Counted from the stretch's first letter, positions 26,248 to 35,755 are shown. The stretch: DNA of 64,000 nucleotides from JACVRW01 sp036407035 (GCA_036407035.1 DASXAA010000164.1:1-64000), one strand, 5' to 3'. The notes: a model not told the origin generated them from the sequence alone. A program made the numbers and translations.

Positions 26248-27344
26248 GCCGCCAGCTCACGCCGGCGCCGAAAGATCCGCATGGTTCGTGATGGCAACAC
26301 GAGCTCTCGCCCTCCCGTGATTCCTCCGGGTCGTAGCAGCATGATCAAGAGCACCAGGATCGCGAGCACCGCATCGGTCACGCCGTCGCGCAGGTGGAGG
26401 TGGATCGGACCGACACCCTCGCCGTTCTCGAGCCGTCCGATGATCTCCTGGATTACCGACACCGTGAGCGTGCCGACGACGGCGCCTGACAGGCTCTTGA
26501 TGCCACCGATGACGAGCATCGCAATCAGGAAGAACGTGATGTGAAAGTAGAAGTCGTTCGGAGCGAAGCTGCCGATCCTGTGCCCGTAGAGGCCGCCGCC
26601 GATGCCGACGACGAAGGCGCTGATAGCAAAGGCGATGAGGCGCTCGCGCGTGATCCCGATCCCGGCCGCGCGCGCGGCCACCGGGTCCTCACGCGACCCG
26701 CGCAGCCTCAGGCCGACGCGGCTGCGCTGGAACAGCCATGCCGTCACGATCGTCAGCACACACCACGCGAGCGCTGCCCCAATCGTCGTGGTGATTGGGA
26801 CCCCGACGAGCGCCGTGCGACCGCCGGTGACCGTCTCCCATTCACCCAGCACGACGTTCGTGATGACAAGCAACGCAAGCGTGGCTATCGAGGCCGCGAT
26901 GCCGCTCAGGCGCATCAGCGGGATTCCGACGATGAAGCCGACGATGCCGGCGAACACAGCGCCGATCAGGATCGACGGAACGGTCGCAAACTGCGCGTTG
27001 GTAAGCCAGTGCGGCAGGTCGGGCAGCACGAACTGCTTTTGGGCAGTGGGAATGCTGACGAGCGCCGCTACGTACGCGCCCATTGCCATGAAGCTGATGT
27101 GCCCGAACGACAGCACGCCGGAGTTGCCGATGAAGATGTACATCCCGACCACCAGGATCAGGTTGATCAACACCGTCAGGACAAACTCGTGAAAGCCAAA
27201 CGAGAGCCCCGCCAAGCCGATGCTGAGCAGGGTCAGCGCGATCAGGCCGGCGACGAGCCCGCCGGCGGCACCCCATGCCTCCGGAACCTGACGCGCGCGC
27301 GCCCGCCGCGGCTCAGCCGTTGCGACGTGCGTGGGTCCCGCCAC
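26244..27344 (-). CDS. livM: Branched-chain amino acid-type ABC permease (LivM-like)
   Basis: The 366-residue membrane protein has about nine to ten hydrophobic segments and the LivM signatures: GNSGVLSFGHISFMAMGAYVAALV near the N-terminus and SREDPVAARAAGIGITRERLIAFA (the cytoplasmic EAA-like loop) about residue 215. It pairs with LivH to form the channel of a HAAT-family importer for branched-chain amino acids, amides or aromatic compounds. It overlaps the lactonase gene by 4 nt and follows livH by 2 bp. Confidence 0.88.
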   Translation of the reverse strand: MAGPTHVATAEPRRARARQVPEAWGAAGGLVAGLIALTLLSIGLAGLSFGFHEFVLTVLINLILVVGMYIFIGNSGVLSFGHISFMAMGAYVAALVSIPTAQKQFVLPDLPHWLTNAQFATVPSILIGAVFAGIVGFIVGIPLMRLSGIAASIATLALLVITNVVLGEWETVTGGRTALVGVPITTTIGAALAWCVLTIVTAWLFQRSRVGLRLRGSREDPVAARAAGIGITRERLIAFAISAFVVGIGGGLYGHRIGSFAPNDFYFHITFFLIAMLVIGGIKSLSGAVVGTLTVSVIQEIIGRLENGEGVGPIHLHLRDGVTDAVLAILVLLIMLLRPGGITGGRELVLPSRTMRIFRRRRELAA

Positions 27345-27346
27345 GA

Positions 27347-28219
27347 CTACACGCGCTCCTCGAGTGCCGCGCTCGACACGAGCCCGCTCGGGCGAACGAG
27401 CAGGATCACGATCACGATCGCGAACACGGCCGCGTCCCGATAACCCCGCGCCTCGAGCGGGAGCGCCACCTGCATGGTGACTGTGAGCACGCCGAGCAGG
27501 AATCCCCCAAGCGCGGCACCGACCAGGCTGCCGACGCCGCCGATCACGGTTGCCACGAAGCCGACCAGAACCGGCTGAAGGCCCATGTTCGACTGGATCG
27601 TGCCGGTAGAGGCGACCAGCAGGAGCGAGGCGGCCCCCGCGAGAATCCCGCTCAGGGCGAACGCGGCGGCGATCACCCTATTCGCGCTCACTCCGAGCAG
27701 TCGCGCCATCACAAAGTCTTCCGCGGCGGCGCGCATCGCAGTGCCGGTGGCGGTACGCGTGAGGAAGATCGCGAGTCCTGCGACGAGCACGACGGCCACG
27801 CCGATCGAGACGAGGTCGACGATCGCAATGCGCGTCCCGAAGATCGTGACGGGCTCGGAGAGGCCGCTCGCGAAGTCCACGCCCTTCGCGCGGCGTCCCC
27901 AGATGATCGCCGCCACGCTCTGGAGCAGGATGCTGACGGCGAATGACGTGACAAGCAGGGTCGTCGGATCTGCACCGCGAACGGGGCGGAATGCGATCCG
28001 TTCCATGAGCAACGCCGCGATCGCGACGACGAGCAGGACGATGATCACGATCATCGGCCACGGCAGTCCCGCGGTTAGGAAGATCGTGAAGCCGCCGATC
28101 ATCACCAGCTCGCCGTGGGCGAAATTCACCAGGTGCATCACCCCGAACACGAGAGCGATCCCCAGCGCCAACATCGCGTCGAGGCTCCCGAGGCTGAATG
28201 CATCGAAAACATGTTGCAT
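27347..28219 (-). CDS. livH: Branched-chain amino acid-type ABC permease (LivH-like)
   Basis: The 290-residue protein carries the LivH pattern: SLDAMLALGIALVFGVMHLVNFAHGELVMIGGF at the N-terminus and an EAA-like loop (MRAAAEDFVMARLLGVSANRVIAAAFALSG) about residue 165. Eight hydrophobic segments are visible. It forms the membrane channel with LivM, and the two ATPase genes follow upstream. It starts 17 bp after the LivF gene. Confidence 0.88.
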   Translation of the reverse strand: MQHVFDAFSLGSLDAMLALGIALVFGVMHLVNFAHGELVMIGGFTIFLTAGLPWPMIVIIVLLVVAIAALLMERIAFRPVRGADPTTLLVTSFAVSILLQSVAAIIWGRRAKGVDFASGLSEPVTIFGTRIAIVDLVSIGVAVVLVAGLAIFLTRTATGTAMRAAAEDFVMARLLGVSANRVIAAAFALSGILAGAASLLLVASTGTIQSNMGLQPVLVGFVATVIGGVGSLVGAALGGFLLGVLTVTMQVALPLEARGYRDAAVFAIVIVILLVRPSGLVSSAALEERV

Positions 28220-28236
28220 CTCTAACCCTCTCTCTC

Positions 28237-28956
28237 TCAGACGTAGGACTCACCCAGGTAGGCGGCAGCGAAGTCCGCTCTCTCCAGCAGCTCTTCACGC
28301 GTGCCCGTCAGTTCGACCTCGCCGTTCCTCAGAACGTATGTGCGATCTGCCAGCTCGACGGCGATCCCAGCCACCTGCTCGATCAGCAGTACGGTGATGC
28401 CGTCGTCGCGGAGCTGCGCGAGCTCCTGCATGACGCGCTCGACGATCAGCGGCGCCAGCCCGAACGACGGCTCGTCCAGCAGCATGAACTTCGGCCGCGC
28501 GACCAGCGCACGCGCGATCGCCAGCTGCTGCTGCTCACCCCCAGACAGCTGGCCCGCAGGCGATTGCAGGCGCCGCTCCAGGAATGGGAACCGGCTGACC
28601 GCGAGGCCGACCAAGTCCTCCTGCTCGCCTCGGTTCAACCGGCCGCGCGCACGCGCCCCCAGCTCGAGGTTCTCGCGCACCGTCAGCGCTCCGAAGATGT
28701 GGCGCCCCTCCGGAACGAGCGACAGCCCCTTGCGAGCGATCGCCTCCGGCCGCTGGCCATCGATGCGATCGCCGCGGAAGTGGATGCTGCCGCCGACCGG
28801 CTTGACGACGCCGCTGATCGACCACAAGAGGGTCGACTTGCCGGCTCCGTTCGCGCCGATCACGGCCACGATCTCACCCTCGAGGACACGCATCGAAACG
28901 CCGCGGAGTGCCATCACCGCGCCGTACGCGACCCTGAGTTCAGCTACCTCCAGCAC
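28237..28956 (-). CDS. livF: ABC transporter ATP-binding protein (LivF-like)
   Basis: The 239-residue ATPase has Walker A GANGAGKSTLL, signature LSGGEQQQLAIARAL and Walker B LLLDEPSFGLAP, the LivF form. It energises the Liv-type importer with the LivG-like protein. The GTG at 28956 is preferred to a TTG at 28977 because the first residues (LEVAELRVAYG) then match the family start and GGGAG lies upstream. It overlaps the livG gene's end by 17 nt. Confidence 0.87.
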   Translation of the reverse strand: MLEVAELRVAYGAVMALRGVSMRVLEGEIVAVIGANGAGKSTLLWSISGVVKPVGGSIHFRGDRIDGQRPEAIARKGLSLVPEGRHIFGALTVRENLELGARARGRLNRGEQEDLVGLAVSRFPFLERRLQSPAGQLSGGEQQQLAIARALVARPKFMLLDEPSFGLAPLIVERVMQELAQLRDDGITVLLIEQVAGIAVELADRTYVLRNGEVELTGTREELLERADFAAAYLGESYV

Positions 28957-29722
28957 GTCCCACGCTCCCGGTCCCAAGGTAGGCCTCGAGAACTCGCTCG
29001 TTCGTTCGGATCTCAGCCGGAGCCCCCTCCGCCAACGTGATGCCGTTGTCCAGCACTTGGACGCGCTCGCACAATCTCATCACGACCCGCATGTCGTGCT
29101 CCACGAGCGTTACGCCTATCCGGCGCGTCTCGCGAAGACTCCCGATGAAGTCGATCACCGCATCGGTCTCTGCCTCGTGCAGCCCAGCCGCCGGCTCGTC
29201 GAGGAGCAGGAAGTCCGGCTCGGCCGCCAGTGCTCGGGCGATCCCGAGTCGCCGCTGCGATCCCGCGGGCAGGATTCCTGCCCAGGTCCCGGCGAGCTCG
29301 GTCAGCCCGAGTTCGTCCAGCAGGTCGGAAGCACGCTCGCGCGCCTCGCGGCGCGAGGCTCCCACGCCGACCGCGCCGACCTCGATGTTCTCGCGGACGG
29401 TGAGCTGCGCGAACGGTCGCACCCCCTGGAAGGTTCGCGCAAGGCCCCGCCGCGCATACTGCTGTGGTGACCATCCGCGCGTTGCTCCGCCGCGGAAGCG
29501 CACGACCCCAGCGGCGGGCTCGAGGAAACCGGAGAGTACGTTCAGGAGCGTCGTCTTGCCGGACCCGTTCGGGCCGATCAGGCCAACGATCTCCCCCGGC
29601 CTGCAGACGAACGTGACCCCGTCGAGAGCCTTCACTCCGGCGAATGCGACGGTCACCTCCTCCGCGACCAGCGCGTCGTCCGTTCCCACCTGCCGTCCGA
29701 CTGTCGCGCTCGTAGTCCTCAC
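28940..29722 (-). CDS. livG: ABC transporter ATP-binding protein (LivG-like)
   Basis: The 260-residue ATPase has Walker A GPNGSGKTTLL, a LivG-type insert (GLARTFQGVRPFAQLTVRENIEVGA), a signature region changed to LPAGSQRRLGIARAL (the usual S-G-G is A-G-S), and Walker B LLLDEPAAGLHEAE. The altered signature is common in LivG proteins. The GTG start overlaps the stop of the substrate-binding protein gene by 4 nt (29719-29722). Confidence 0.87.
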   Translation of the reverse strand: MRTTSATVGRQVGTDDALVAEEVTVAFAGVKALDGVTFVCRPGEIVGLIGPNGSGKTTLLNVLSGFLEPAAGVVRFRGGATRGWSPQQYARRGLARTFQGVRPFAQLTVRENIEVGAVGVGASRREARERASDLLDELGLTELAGTWAGILPAGSQRRLGIARALAAEPDFLLLDEPAAGLHEAETDAVIDFIGSLRETRRIGVTLVEHDMRVVMRLCERVQVLDNGITLAEGAPAEIRTNERVLEAYLGTGSVGRAGGS

Positions 29723-30960
29723 CCGGTCAGCGTCGGGGGCTTCTTCACCTTCCAGGTCTCGCCGCTGAATCGGATCTTCCCGTCCTGGACCTCCATGATC
29801 AGCATGGGCCGGTCGAGCGCGATGTGGGCGGTGTCCGTGTAGGTGGTCGCGCCGACGAGCGTGTCCACGTCCTTGAAGCTGTCGAGCGCCTTGCGCACCG
29901 GTTCCGCATCTGTCGTCCCCGCCTCTTCCACGGCCTTCTTCCAAAGGTCCATTACGGCGGCACCGAAAAGGGCGTAGGCCGTCTGCGGCGGATGGCCCTG
30001 CTTCTTCGTGAACGCTTCAACGAACTCGTTCACCCGCGGGTTGGGGTCGTCGCCGTAGATCGACCCCATCGACGGGTAGAAGACATCGCTCAGGTCCGGC
30101 ACCGCCTTCAGCCAGTAGCTGCCGTCCGTGGCCGTGGCCATCAGGATCGGCATGTCCAGGCCCGCGGCGCGAATCTGACGGATCCATCCCGGTGACCCCG
30201 GCGGCTGGCTGCACATGTACACGAAGTCAGGGTTTGAGTCCTTGATTCGCGTCACCGTCGAAGCGATCGACTTGTCGTCGGCCGAGAGCGTGTCGCTGCC
30301 AACGGTCTCGCCGCCGAGGTCGTCCCAGCGGTTGCGGAAGCCCTTGCAAACCTCGCCGTCGTAGCCGGCGAAGGTCTTGTCCTCGATCACGAATGCGCGC
30401 GAGAGGTTCCGCTTCATCTTCGCCCACTCGGCCATCACATAACCCTCGAGGTAGGTGATGTGGCTGGGTGTGTAGACGTACTTGCCGATGCCCTGCGGCC
30501 CGAAGCGCGCCGACGCCTCGCAGAGCGAGAACGAGATGATGCCCTTCTGTTGCGCCGCGATCGCACCCGGGGCTCCCAGGTCTGGGTCGCAGGGGGTCAG
30601 TACGAGCTCGGCCCCCTTGTTGATCAGATCGATAGTGACCCGTGAGGCCAGCGACGGGTCGCTCTTCATGTCGCGAACGACCACGTCCAGCTTGCGGCCG
30701 TTGATGCCGCCGTTTGCGTTGACCTCATCAGCCGCTTGCTGGAACGCCTGCATGGGGGGCTCGTCGAAGGGCGCTTCGTCACCGGTGAGCGCCACCGCCG
30801 CCCCGATCAAGATCGGCTTGTTCTTGTCGTTGCCGGAGCTACTGCCGGAGTCATCGTCGCCCCCGCAGCCACCGGTAGCAAGTGCCGCGAGACAAATCAG
30901 GACGAGGCACACGTTCCTTATTGCATGGCTCCTCAATGGGGTCCTATCGCTCACTGACAT
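29719..30960 (-). CDS. Liv-type ABC substrate-binding lipoprotein
   Basis: The 413-residue protein has a lipoprotein signal with lipobox ATGGC (Cys about 32) and the type I periplasmic-binding fold of the LivJ/LivK family (PILIGAAVALTGDEAPFDEPP, QQAADEVNANGGINGRKLDVVVRD, KQGHPPQTAYALFGAAVMDLW). It would deliver the substrate to LivHMGF from the cell surface. This family binds branched-chain amino acids, amides, urea or aromatic acids; the exact ligand cannot be read. The ATG at 30960 has GGAGGG about nine bases upstream. Confidence 0.85.
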   Translation of the reverse strand: MSVSDRTPLRSHAIRNVCLVLICLAALATGGCGGDDDSGSSSGNDKNKPILIGAAVALTGDEAPFDEPPMQAFQQAADEVNANGGINGRKLDVVVRDMKSDPSLASRVTIDLINKGAELVLTPCDPDLGAPGAIAAQQKGIISFSLCEASARFGPQGIGKYVYTPSHITYLEGYVMAEWAKMKRNLSRAFVIEDKTFAGYDGEVCKGFRNRWDDLGGETVGSDTLSADDKSIASTVTRIKDSNPDFVYMCSQPPGSPGWIRQIRAAGLDMPILMATATDGSYWLKAVPDLSDVFYPSMGSIYGDDPNPRVNEFVEAFTKKQGHPPQTAYALFGAAVMDLWKKAVEEAGTTDAEPVRKALDSFKDVDTLVGATTYTDTAHIALDRPMLIMEVQDGKIRFSGETWKVKKPPTLTG

Positions 30961-31016
30961 CTCCCGAGTCCCTCCAGTCGCTGATGGCTCTTTGGCACCT
31001 GCGCCTCCCGGATAGT

Positions 31017-31943
31017 TCAAACCGGCTGTCTCATCGTCGACGACCCCTCGTAGTCGACACTCAGCGTGTAGCGCGGATCGTCGTGGATCTCCCAGTAGCG
31101 GTCGCGTATCGCGGCTGTGATCGGGCCTGGCGACCCAGATCCGACCGACTCTCCGTCCAGCGTGGCGACCGGCATCACCCCACCGGCCGTGCTCGTCAAG
31201 AAGATCTCCTCGGCCTCGTAGAGGAGTGGGACCGGCATTTCGCGAACGTGCACCTCGAGCCCTTGCTCGCGTGCGATCTCGATCGCCGTCCTGCGCGTGA
31301 TTCCCTCCAGCACGCCCGTGTCCGGCGTATAGAGCTCACCGCTGACGATCGCGAAGACGTTGAAGCCAGGCCCCTCCGTCACGTGTCCTTCGCCGTCGGT
31401 GAGGATCGGCAGCCAAGCGTCGCGGTCGTAGGCCTCGAACAGGCCGCGAACGAGATCGCCCCAATGGAAGTTCTTGACCGTGGGATCGACCGAGTCGGAC
31501 GGGATCCGGCGCGTGTTCCTCGAGACCACGACGTTGGTCCCTTGCTCCTGCAACTCGGGCCGCACGATCCACACGTACGGGATGGCGTATGCATAGAAGC
31601 GAGGGGTCCAGCGGCGCGGGTCGCGTTCTCCCGGGCTGGGGACACCGCGTGTGACGATCGCTTCCACGTACGCCTCCCGGAGACCTGAGCGGCGGACGAC
31701 CTCCACCAGAATCGTGCGGATCTCGTCGCGCTGCAGCGGAAGCGCGAGCCGGATCTTCGCGCAGCCCTGCTCGAGCCGGGTGAGGTGATCCTCGAGTCTG
31801 AAGAAGCGACCGTGCCAGACCGCGGCGACATCGTAGGTCAGGTCCGATCGGACGAAACCCGCGTCCAGGATCGGAATCCGAGCTTCGGCGATCGGCAGGT
31901 ACTTGCCGTCAATCCACGCGCAGCCATCGGCGAAGTCGGTCAT
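31017..31943 (-). CDS. Class IV PLP-dependent aminotransferase (branched-chain/D-amino acid type)
   Basis: The 308-residue protein is a fold-type IV aminotransferase: PILDAGFVRSDLTYDVAAVW near the N-terminus, Lys157 in TVKNFHWGDLVRG as the PLP lysine, Glu190 in TEGPGFNVF, and LEGITRRTAIEIA plus TSTAGGVMPV as phosphate-binding loops. Members include BCAT, D-alanine aminotransferase and (R)-selective amine transaminases. It could remove an amino group from the imported compound. Its ATG overlaps the stop of the E1-beta gene (ATGA, 31940-31943). Confidence 0.82.
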   Translation of the reverse strand: MTDFADGCAWIDGKYLPIAEARIPILDAGFVRSDLTYDVAAVWHGRFFRLEDHLTRLEQGCAKIRLALPLQRDEIRTILVEVVRRSGLREAYVEAIVTRGVPSPGERDPRRWTPRFYAYAIPYVWIVRPELQEQGTNVVVSRNTRRIPSDSVDPTVKNFHWGDLVRGLFEAYDRDAWLPILTDGEGHVTEGPGFNVFAIVSGELYTPDTGVLEGITRRTAIEIAREQGLEVHVREMPVPLLYEAEEIFLTSTAGGVMPVATLDGESVGSGSPGPITAAIRDRYWEIHDDPRYTLSVDYEGSSTMRQPV

Positions 31944-32908
31944 GCCGCCACCTCCAGCCGCTGGAGGACCGCTGCGGTGATGCCCGCCGGCCCCGGAAGG
32001 AACGCATCTTCGAGTGGAGGACTGAATGGGATGGGGCTGTCCGGAGTCGTCAGCAGCCAGGCGTCGTCCAGCTCGTCCAGCGCTACTGCGGCGACCGCGC
32101 CAAGTAGACCGGCCGCCCACCCGCCGGTTTGCGGTCCCTCCTCGACCACAAGTAGGCGATTCGTCCGACCGATCGACTCGAGAACTGTCTCGACGTCGAG
32201 TGGACGCAGACTGCGCATGTCGATCACCTCCGCCTGGATGCCTGCCTCTGCCAGCGTCCCGGCCGCCGCGAGGGCGGCGGTGACACCCGTCATGACCGCG
32301 GCGATCGTGAGGTCGCCGCCGGGACGCACGACCGTCGCCTCGCCCACTCGAATCGTCCCGTCCTCGAGGTCGCCCTCGATGTTGTAGAGCTTCTTGTGCT
32401 CCAGGACAACGACGGGGTTGGGGTCCTGGACAGCAGCCTTGAGGAGCAATCGCGCGTCCGATGGCATAGACGGGCAGACGACCTTGAGGCCTGGTACTCC
32501 GTCCAGCCAGGTACCGGGGCTCTGAGAGTGGATGGCTCCGAACCGTCCCCCGGCGCCGACCGCGGTGCGGACCACGAGGGGCACGCTTGCGCTCCCGCCC
32601 GACAGGTACCAGTACTTCGCTGCCTGATTGACCAGGCTATCCATCGGCAACGCCATGAAGTCGCCGAACATGATTTCGATGATCGGCCGCAGCCCCGCCA
32701 CGGCCCCTCCGAAGGCGACGCCGGCCAGCGCAAGCTCGGAGATCGGCGTGTCGACGACCCTGCGCTGCCCGAAGCGCTCGACGAGCCCCTCCGTCACCTT
32801 GAACACGCCGCCCGCGTCGGCGACGTCCTCACCGAGCAGCACCACCCGCTCGTCGCGCTCCATCTCTTCGGCGATCGCCAGGCGGATCGCTTCACGGAAC
32901 TCAGGCAT
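31940..32908 (-). CDS. TPP-dependent 2-oxoacid/acetoin dehydrogenase E1 beta subunit
   Basis: The 322-residue protein matches E1-beta: REAIRLAIAEEMERDERVVLLGEDVADAGGVFKVTEGL, DTPISELALAGVAFGGAVAGLRPI and the C-terminal transketolase domain with EVIDMRSLRPLDVETVLESIGRTNRLLVVEE. With the alpha subunit it decarboxylates a 2-oxo acid or cleaves acetoin, normally passing the acyl group to E2. No E2 or E3 gene is in this operon, so it may borrow them or act differently. It overlaps the alpha subunit gene by 8 nt. Confidence 0.85.
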   Translation of the reverse strand: MPEFREAIRLAIAEEMERDERVVLLGEDVADAGGVFKVTEGLVERFGQRRVVDTPISELALAGVAFGGAVAGLRPIIEIMFGDFMALPMDSLVNQAAKYWYLSGGSASVPLVVRTAVGAGGRFGAIHSQSPGTWLDGVPGLKVVCPSMPSDARLLLKAAVQDPNPVVVLEHKKLYNIEGDLEDGTIRVGEATVVRPGGDLTIAAVMTGVTAALAAAGTLAEAGIQAEVIDMRSLRPLDVETVLESIGRTNRLLVVEEGPQTGGWAAGLLGAVAAVALDELDDAWLLTTPDSPIPFSPPLEDAFLPGPAGITAAVLQRLEVAA

Positions 32909-33845
32909 CGCAGTACTCCGGAATCCGGGCGGCTGAAGGAGCGGGGAACGGCGCAGCGAGCGCACTATCGAACACTTCCGCGATCCGCTCCTCGACGGCT
33001 GCGGCGATCTCGGACAGGACGCGCTCAGCCCCCTCCGTGTGCGAGCTGATAGCGGTAGCCACGAGCTTGATCGGGTCGCGCTCACGCCACTCTTCCAGTT
33101 CCCCCGGCGGACGGTACTTGCCGGGATCCGTACGCGAGTGGCCGGCGAATCGGTACGTGCGGCACTCGAGGAAGCTGGGCCCATCACCGTCACGCGCGTG
33201 TCGAACCGCCTCCGAAGCGGCGTCGAAGACCGCGAGCGGATCGTTGCCGTCCGCCGTTTCCGCGGGGATGCCGAAAGCCGCGGCGCGGGCGGGGATGTCA
33301 CACCCGGCGGTAACACGCTCCCACGGCGTGTACTCGCCGTACAGGTTGTGCTCGCAGACGAACACGACGGGAAGAGCGAAGACGGCAGCGAAGTTGAGGC
33401 ATTCGGCGAAATACGCCTGGTTCGCGGTGCCCTCTCCGAAGAGCGACACGGCGACACGGCCGCTGTCGCGAAGGGCGAATGCGGCACCAGTCGCCGCGGC
33501 CATAGTCCCGCCAACGATCCCGAAGCACCCGATCAGCCCGTGATCGAGGTCCATGATGTTCATCGATCCCGCGCGGCCGCCGCAGGTGCCCGTCGCGCGG
33601 CCCATCAGCTCAGCGGCAAGACCGCTCGGCTCCACCCCACGCGCGAGGGCGTGCCCATGCCCGCGATAGGTCGCTGCAACGAGGTCGTCTGGACCCAACG
33701 CCGCTGCCACCCCCACCGCGACAGCCTCCTGTCCGATGCAGAGATGGGTGGTCCCGTGGACCTCGCCGCGAAGGAACAGCCGCTCGACTTCCTCCTCGAA
33801 GCGGCGGATCAGCAGCATCCTCTCGTAGGCCTCCTCCAGCGTCAT
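32901..33845 (-). CDS. TPP-dependent 2-oxoacid/acetoin dehydrogenase E1 alpha subunit
   Basis: The 314-residue protein has the E1-alpha signatures: THLCIGQEAVAVGVAAALGPDD, ATYRGHGHALARGV, GRAGSMNI and the TPP/Mg motif FGEGTANQAYFAECLNFA (GEG in place of GDG), then PVVFVCEHNLYGEYTP. It is shorter than pyruvate dehydrogenase E1-alpha and resembles the acetoin-dehydrogenase AcoA type. It overlaps the split transketolase subunit by 4 nt at its start (33842-33845). Confidence 0.85.
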   Translation of the reverse strand: MTLEEAYERMLLIRRFEEEVERLFLRGEVHGTTHLCIGQEAVAVGVAAALGPDDLVAATYRGHGHALARGVEPSGLAAELMGRATGTCGGRAGSMNIMDLDHGLIGCFGIVGGTMAAATGAAFALRDSGRVAVSLFGEGTANQAYFAECLNFAAVFALPVVFVCEHNLYGEYTPWERVTAGCDIPARAAAFGIPAETADGNDPLAVFDAASEAVRHARDGDGPSFLECRTYRFAGHSRTDPGKYRPPGELEEWRERDPIKLVATAISSHTEGAERVLSEIAAAVEERIAEVFDSALAAPFPAPSAARIPEYCDA

Positions 33846-34849
33846 CGCTCCTCCATCAGAGCGACCGCAGCGGTGTTGATCCCTTCGACATCGAGGCCGT
33901 AGTGCTTATAGAGGGCTGACGGCGGGCCGATGAGCGCGTACTCGTCGGGTGGCAACCCGAGTCGCTTCAGCGAGACGTCGGCGAGCCCGGCGTCGACCAG
34001 AGCGTCGGCGCAAGCGCTCGCTACGCCGCCCACGACGTTGTGCTCCTCGGCCACCAGCACCCGGCCGGTGCGGGTTGCGACGTCGCACAATCCCTCGTTG
34101 TCGAATGGGCGCACGGTGTGGGCGTCGACAACCGTTGCCTCGAAGCCGTGCTCTGCGGCGAGTCGGTCCGCGGCCCCGAGCGCCGGCGCTACGGTCACGC
34201 CGTTTGCGACGATCGTGAGGTCGTCGCCGTCCCGCAAGGATGCCAGCCGCCCAAGTTGGAGATCGGCCGTCGCCTGGTCGTACACGTCGGGCTCGCGGCC
34301 CCTGCCGAGACGGAAATAGACCGGGCCGTCGAGATCGACGGTGGCGCGCAGTGCCCAGGCGGTCGAAGCTGCATCACAGGGGCAGATGACGGTCATATCC
34401 GCGACTGCCCGCAGGAAAGCGAGGTCCTCCGTCGCGTGATGGGAAGTTCCGTAGAAGCCGAGAGACACGCCGGCGTGGTGCGCCAGCAGACGGACCGGTA
34501 GGCCCGGATAGGCAACATCAGTCCTCAACTGCTCGGCGGCGAGCAGTCCGACGAAGCTCGCGAAGCTCGCCGCATACGGGATAAAGCCGAACGTCGCGAG
34601 CCCGGCGGCGACGCTCACCATGTTCTGCTCCGCTATTCCCATGTTGAGAAACCGCTGCGGATGGCGTCGCTCGAAGTCGACGGTCCTGTTGGAGTACATG
34701 AGGTCGGCGGTGAGCACAACGATGCGATCGTCGTCGTCGGCCATCTCCGCCAGCACCTCGCCCGCGACCGCTGAACGCGCGAGTTGGGTCGAGGCGGCGA
34801 GGTCCCAACTCGGCTCGCGGGGTCGAGGCGCACGAAAAGGCTCACGCAT
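33842..34849 (-). CDS. Transketolase C-terminal section (split transketolase subunit)
   Basis: The 335-residue protein has the pyrimidine-binding and C-terminal domains of transketolase: VVLTADLMYSNRTVDFERRHPQRFLNMGIAEQNMVSVAAGLA, the AHHAGVSLGFYGTSHHATEDLAFLR loop, and the C-terminal EATVVDAHTVRP-type region. It must pair with the N-terminal subunit encoded just upstream to make a complete active site. Split transketolases often act on unusual sugars; AptA/AptB, the apulose-4-phosphate transketolase, is one characterised example. Confidence 0.82.
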   Translation of the reverse strand: MREPFRAPRPREPSWDLAASTQLARSAVAGEVLAEMADDDDRIVVLTADLMYSNRTVDFERRHPQRFLNMGIAEQNMVSVAAGLATFGFIPYAASFASFVGLLAAEQLRTDVAYPGLPVRLLAHHAGVSLGFYGTSHHATEDLAFLRAVADMTVICPCDAASTAWALRATVDLDGPVYFRLGRGREPDVYDQATADLQLGRLASLRDGDDLTIVANGVTVAPALGAADRLAAEHGFEATVVDAHTVRPFDNEGLCDVATRTGRVLVAEEHNVVGGVASACADALVDAGLADVSLKRLGLPPDEYALIGPPSALYKHYGLDVEGINTAAVALMEER

Positions 34850-35672
34850 TCTGCGTGACCTCCAAGGTCGTCGCCCGTTCGTCTTCAGGGCCGAGATAGC
34901 CGAGGTGCCACGTCCGTGACAACTCCATGTACTTCACGCCCTTTCCCTTGACCGTCCTGGCCACGATGCAAATCGGTACCCGTGACGTAGCTGTGGGAAG
35001 CGAGCCGAAACAACGGAGGAGCGCGACCGGGTCGTGGCCGTCTTCGACCTCCTCAACTCGCCAGCCGAAGGCCTCGAATCGCCTGCCAATCGGCTCGACC
35101 GACATGATTTCCTCGGTCGGCCCATCGAGTCCCATCTGGTTGCGATCGACGATCGCGACGAGGTTGCCGAGCCCAAAATGCGCGGCGGCCTGAGCGGCCT
35201 CCCAGATCTGGCCCTCGTTGAGCTCCTGGTCACCCAGCAGCGCGTAGACACGCGTCGCGTGGCTCTCGCGCAGCCGCGCACCGATGGCCATCCCCACCGC
35301 GACCGACAGCCCGTGGCCGAGGGACCCGGACGAGAAATCGATCCCCGGGACCCGGCGCATGTCGGGGTGGTCGCCCAGGGGGCTGCCGACGCGCGTGTAG
35401 TGGTCCAGCCAGTCGCTCGGAAAATAACCCCTCTCCGCCAACACCGGGTAGACGCCGACTGCGCAGTGGCCCTTCGAGAGAACCAGGCGGTCGCGCTCGG
35501 ACCAGGTCGGGTCGTCGCTCAACCGCATGACACTCGAATAGAGGGCCGCGAGGATCTCTGCACACGAGAAGACACTCGTGAAGTGGCCGCTCTTGGCGAT
35601 TCCAATGAGCCGGATCGTCTCGACCCTGATTCGACGGGCCAGGTCACGGACGCGCTGCACGTCGCGCTCCAT
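34842..35672 (-). CDS. Transketolase N-terminal section (split transketolase subunit)
   Basis: The 276-residue protein is the TPP pyrophosphate-binding half: IAKSGHFTSVFSCAEILAALY, LSKGHCAVGVYPVLAERGYF, FSSGSLGHGLSVAVGMA and GDQELNEGQIWEAAQAAAHF with the Mg-binding NRNQ-like DRNQMGLDGPTEE. It overlaps its partner by 8 nt. It is the first gene of the 13-gene operon, with the candidate promoter at 35756-35784 about 85 bp upstream. Confidence 0.82.
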   Translation of the reverse strand: MERDVQRVRDLARRIRVETIRLIGIAKSGHFTSVFSCAEILAALYSSVMRLSDDPTWSERDRLVLSKGHCAVGVYPVLAERGYFPSDWLDHYTRVGSPLGDHPDMRRVPGIDFSSGSLGHGLSVAVGMAIGARLRESHATRVYALLGDQELNEGQIWEAAQAAAHFGLGNLVAIVDRNQMGLDGPTEEIMSVEPIGRRFEAFGWRVEEVEDGHDPVALLRCFGSLPTATSRVPICIVARTVKGKGVKYMELSRTWHLGYLGPEDERATTLEVTQNA

Positions 35673-35755
35673 GGGAGCCGCCCGGGCTTGTTCTTGGGTG
35701 CGACTCAGGTCTCCTCCAGGCAGCTCCGAGACGTCGGCTAGACCGCCGCGCGCGA

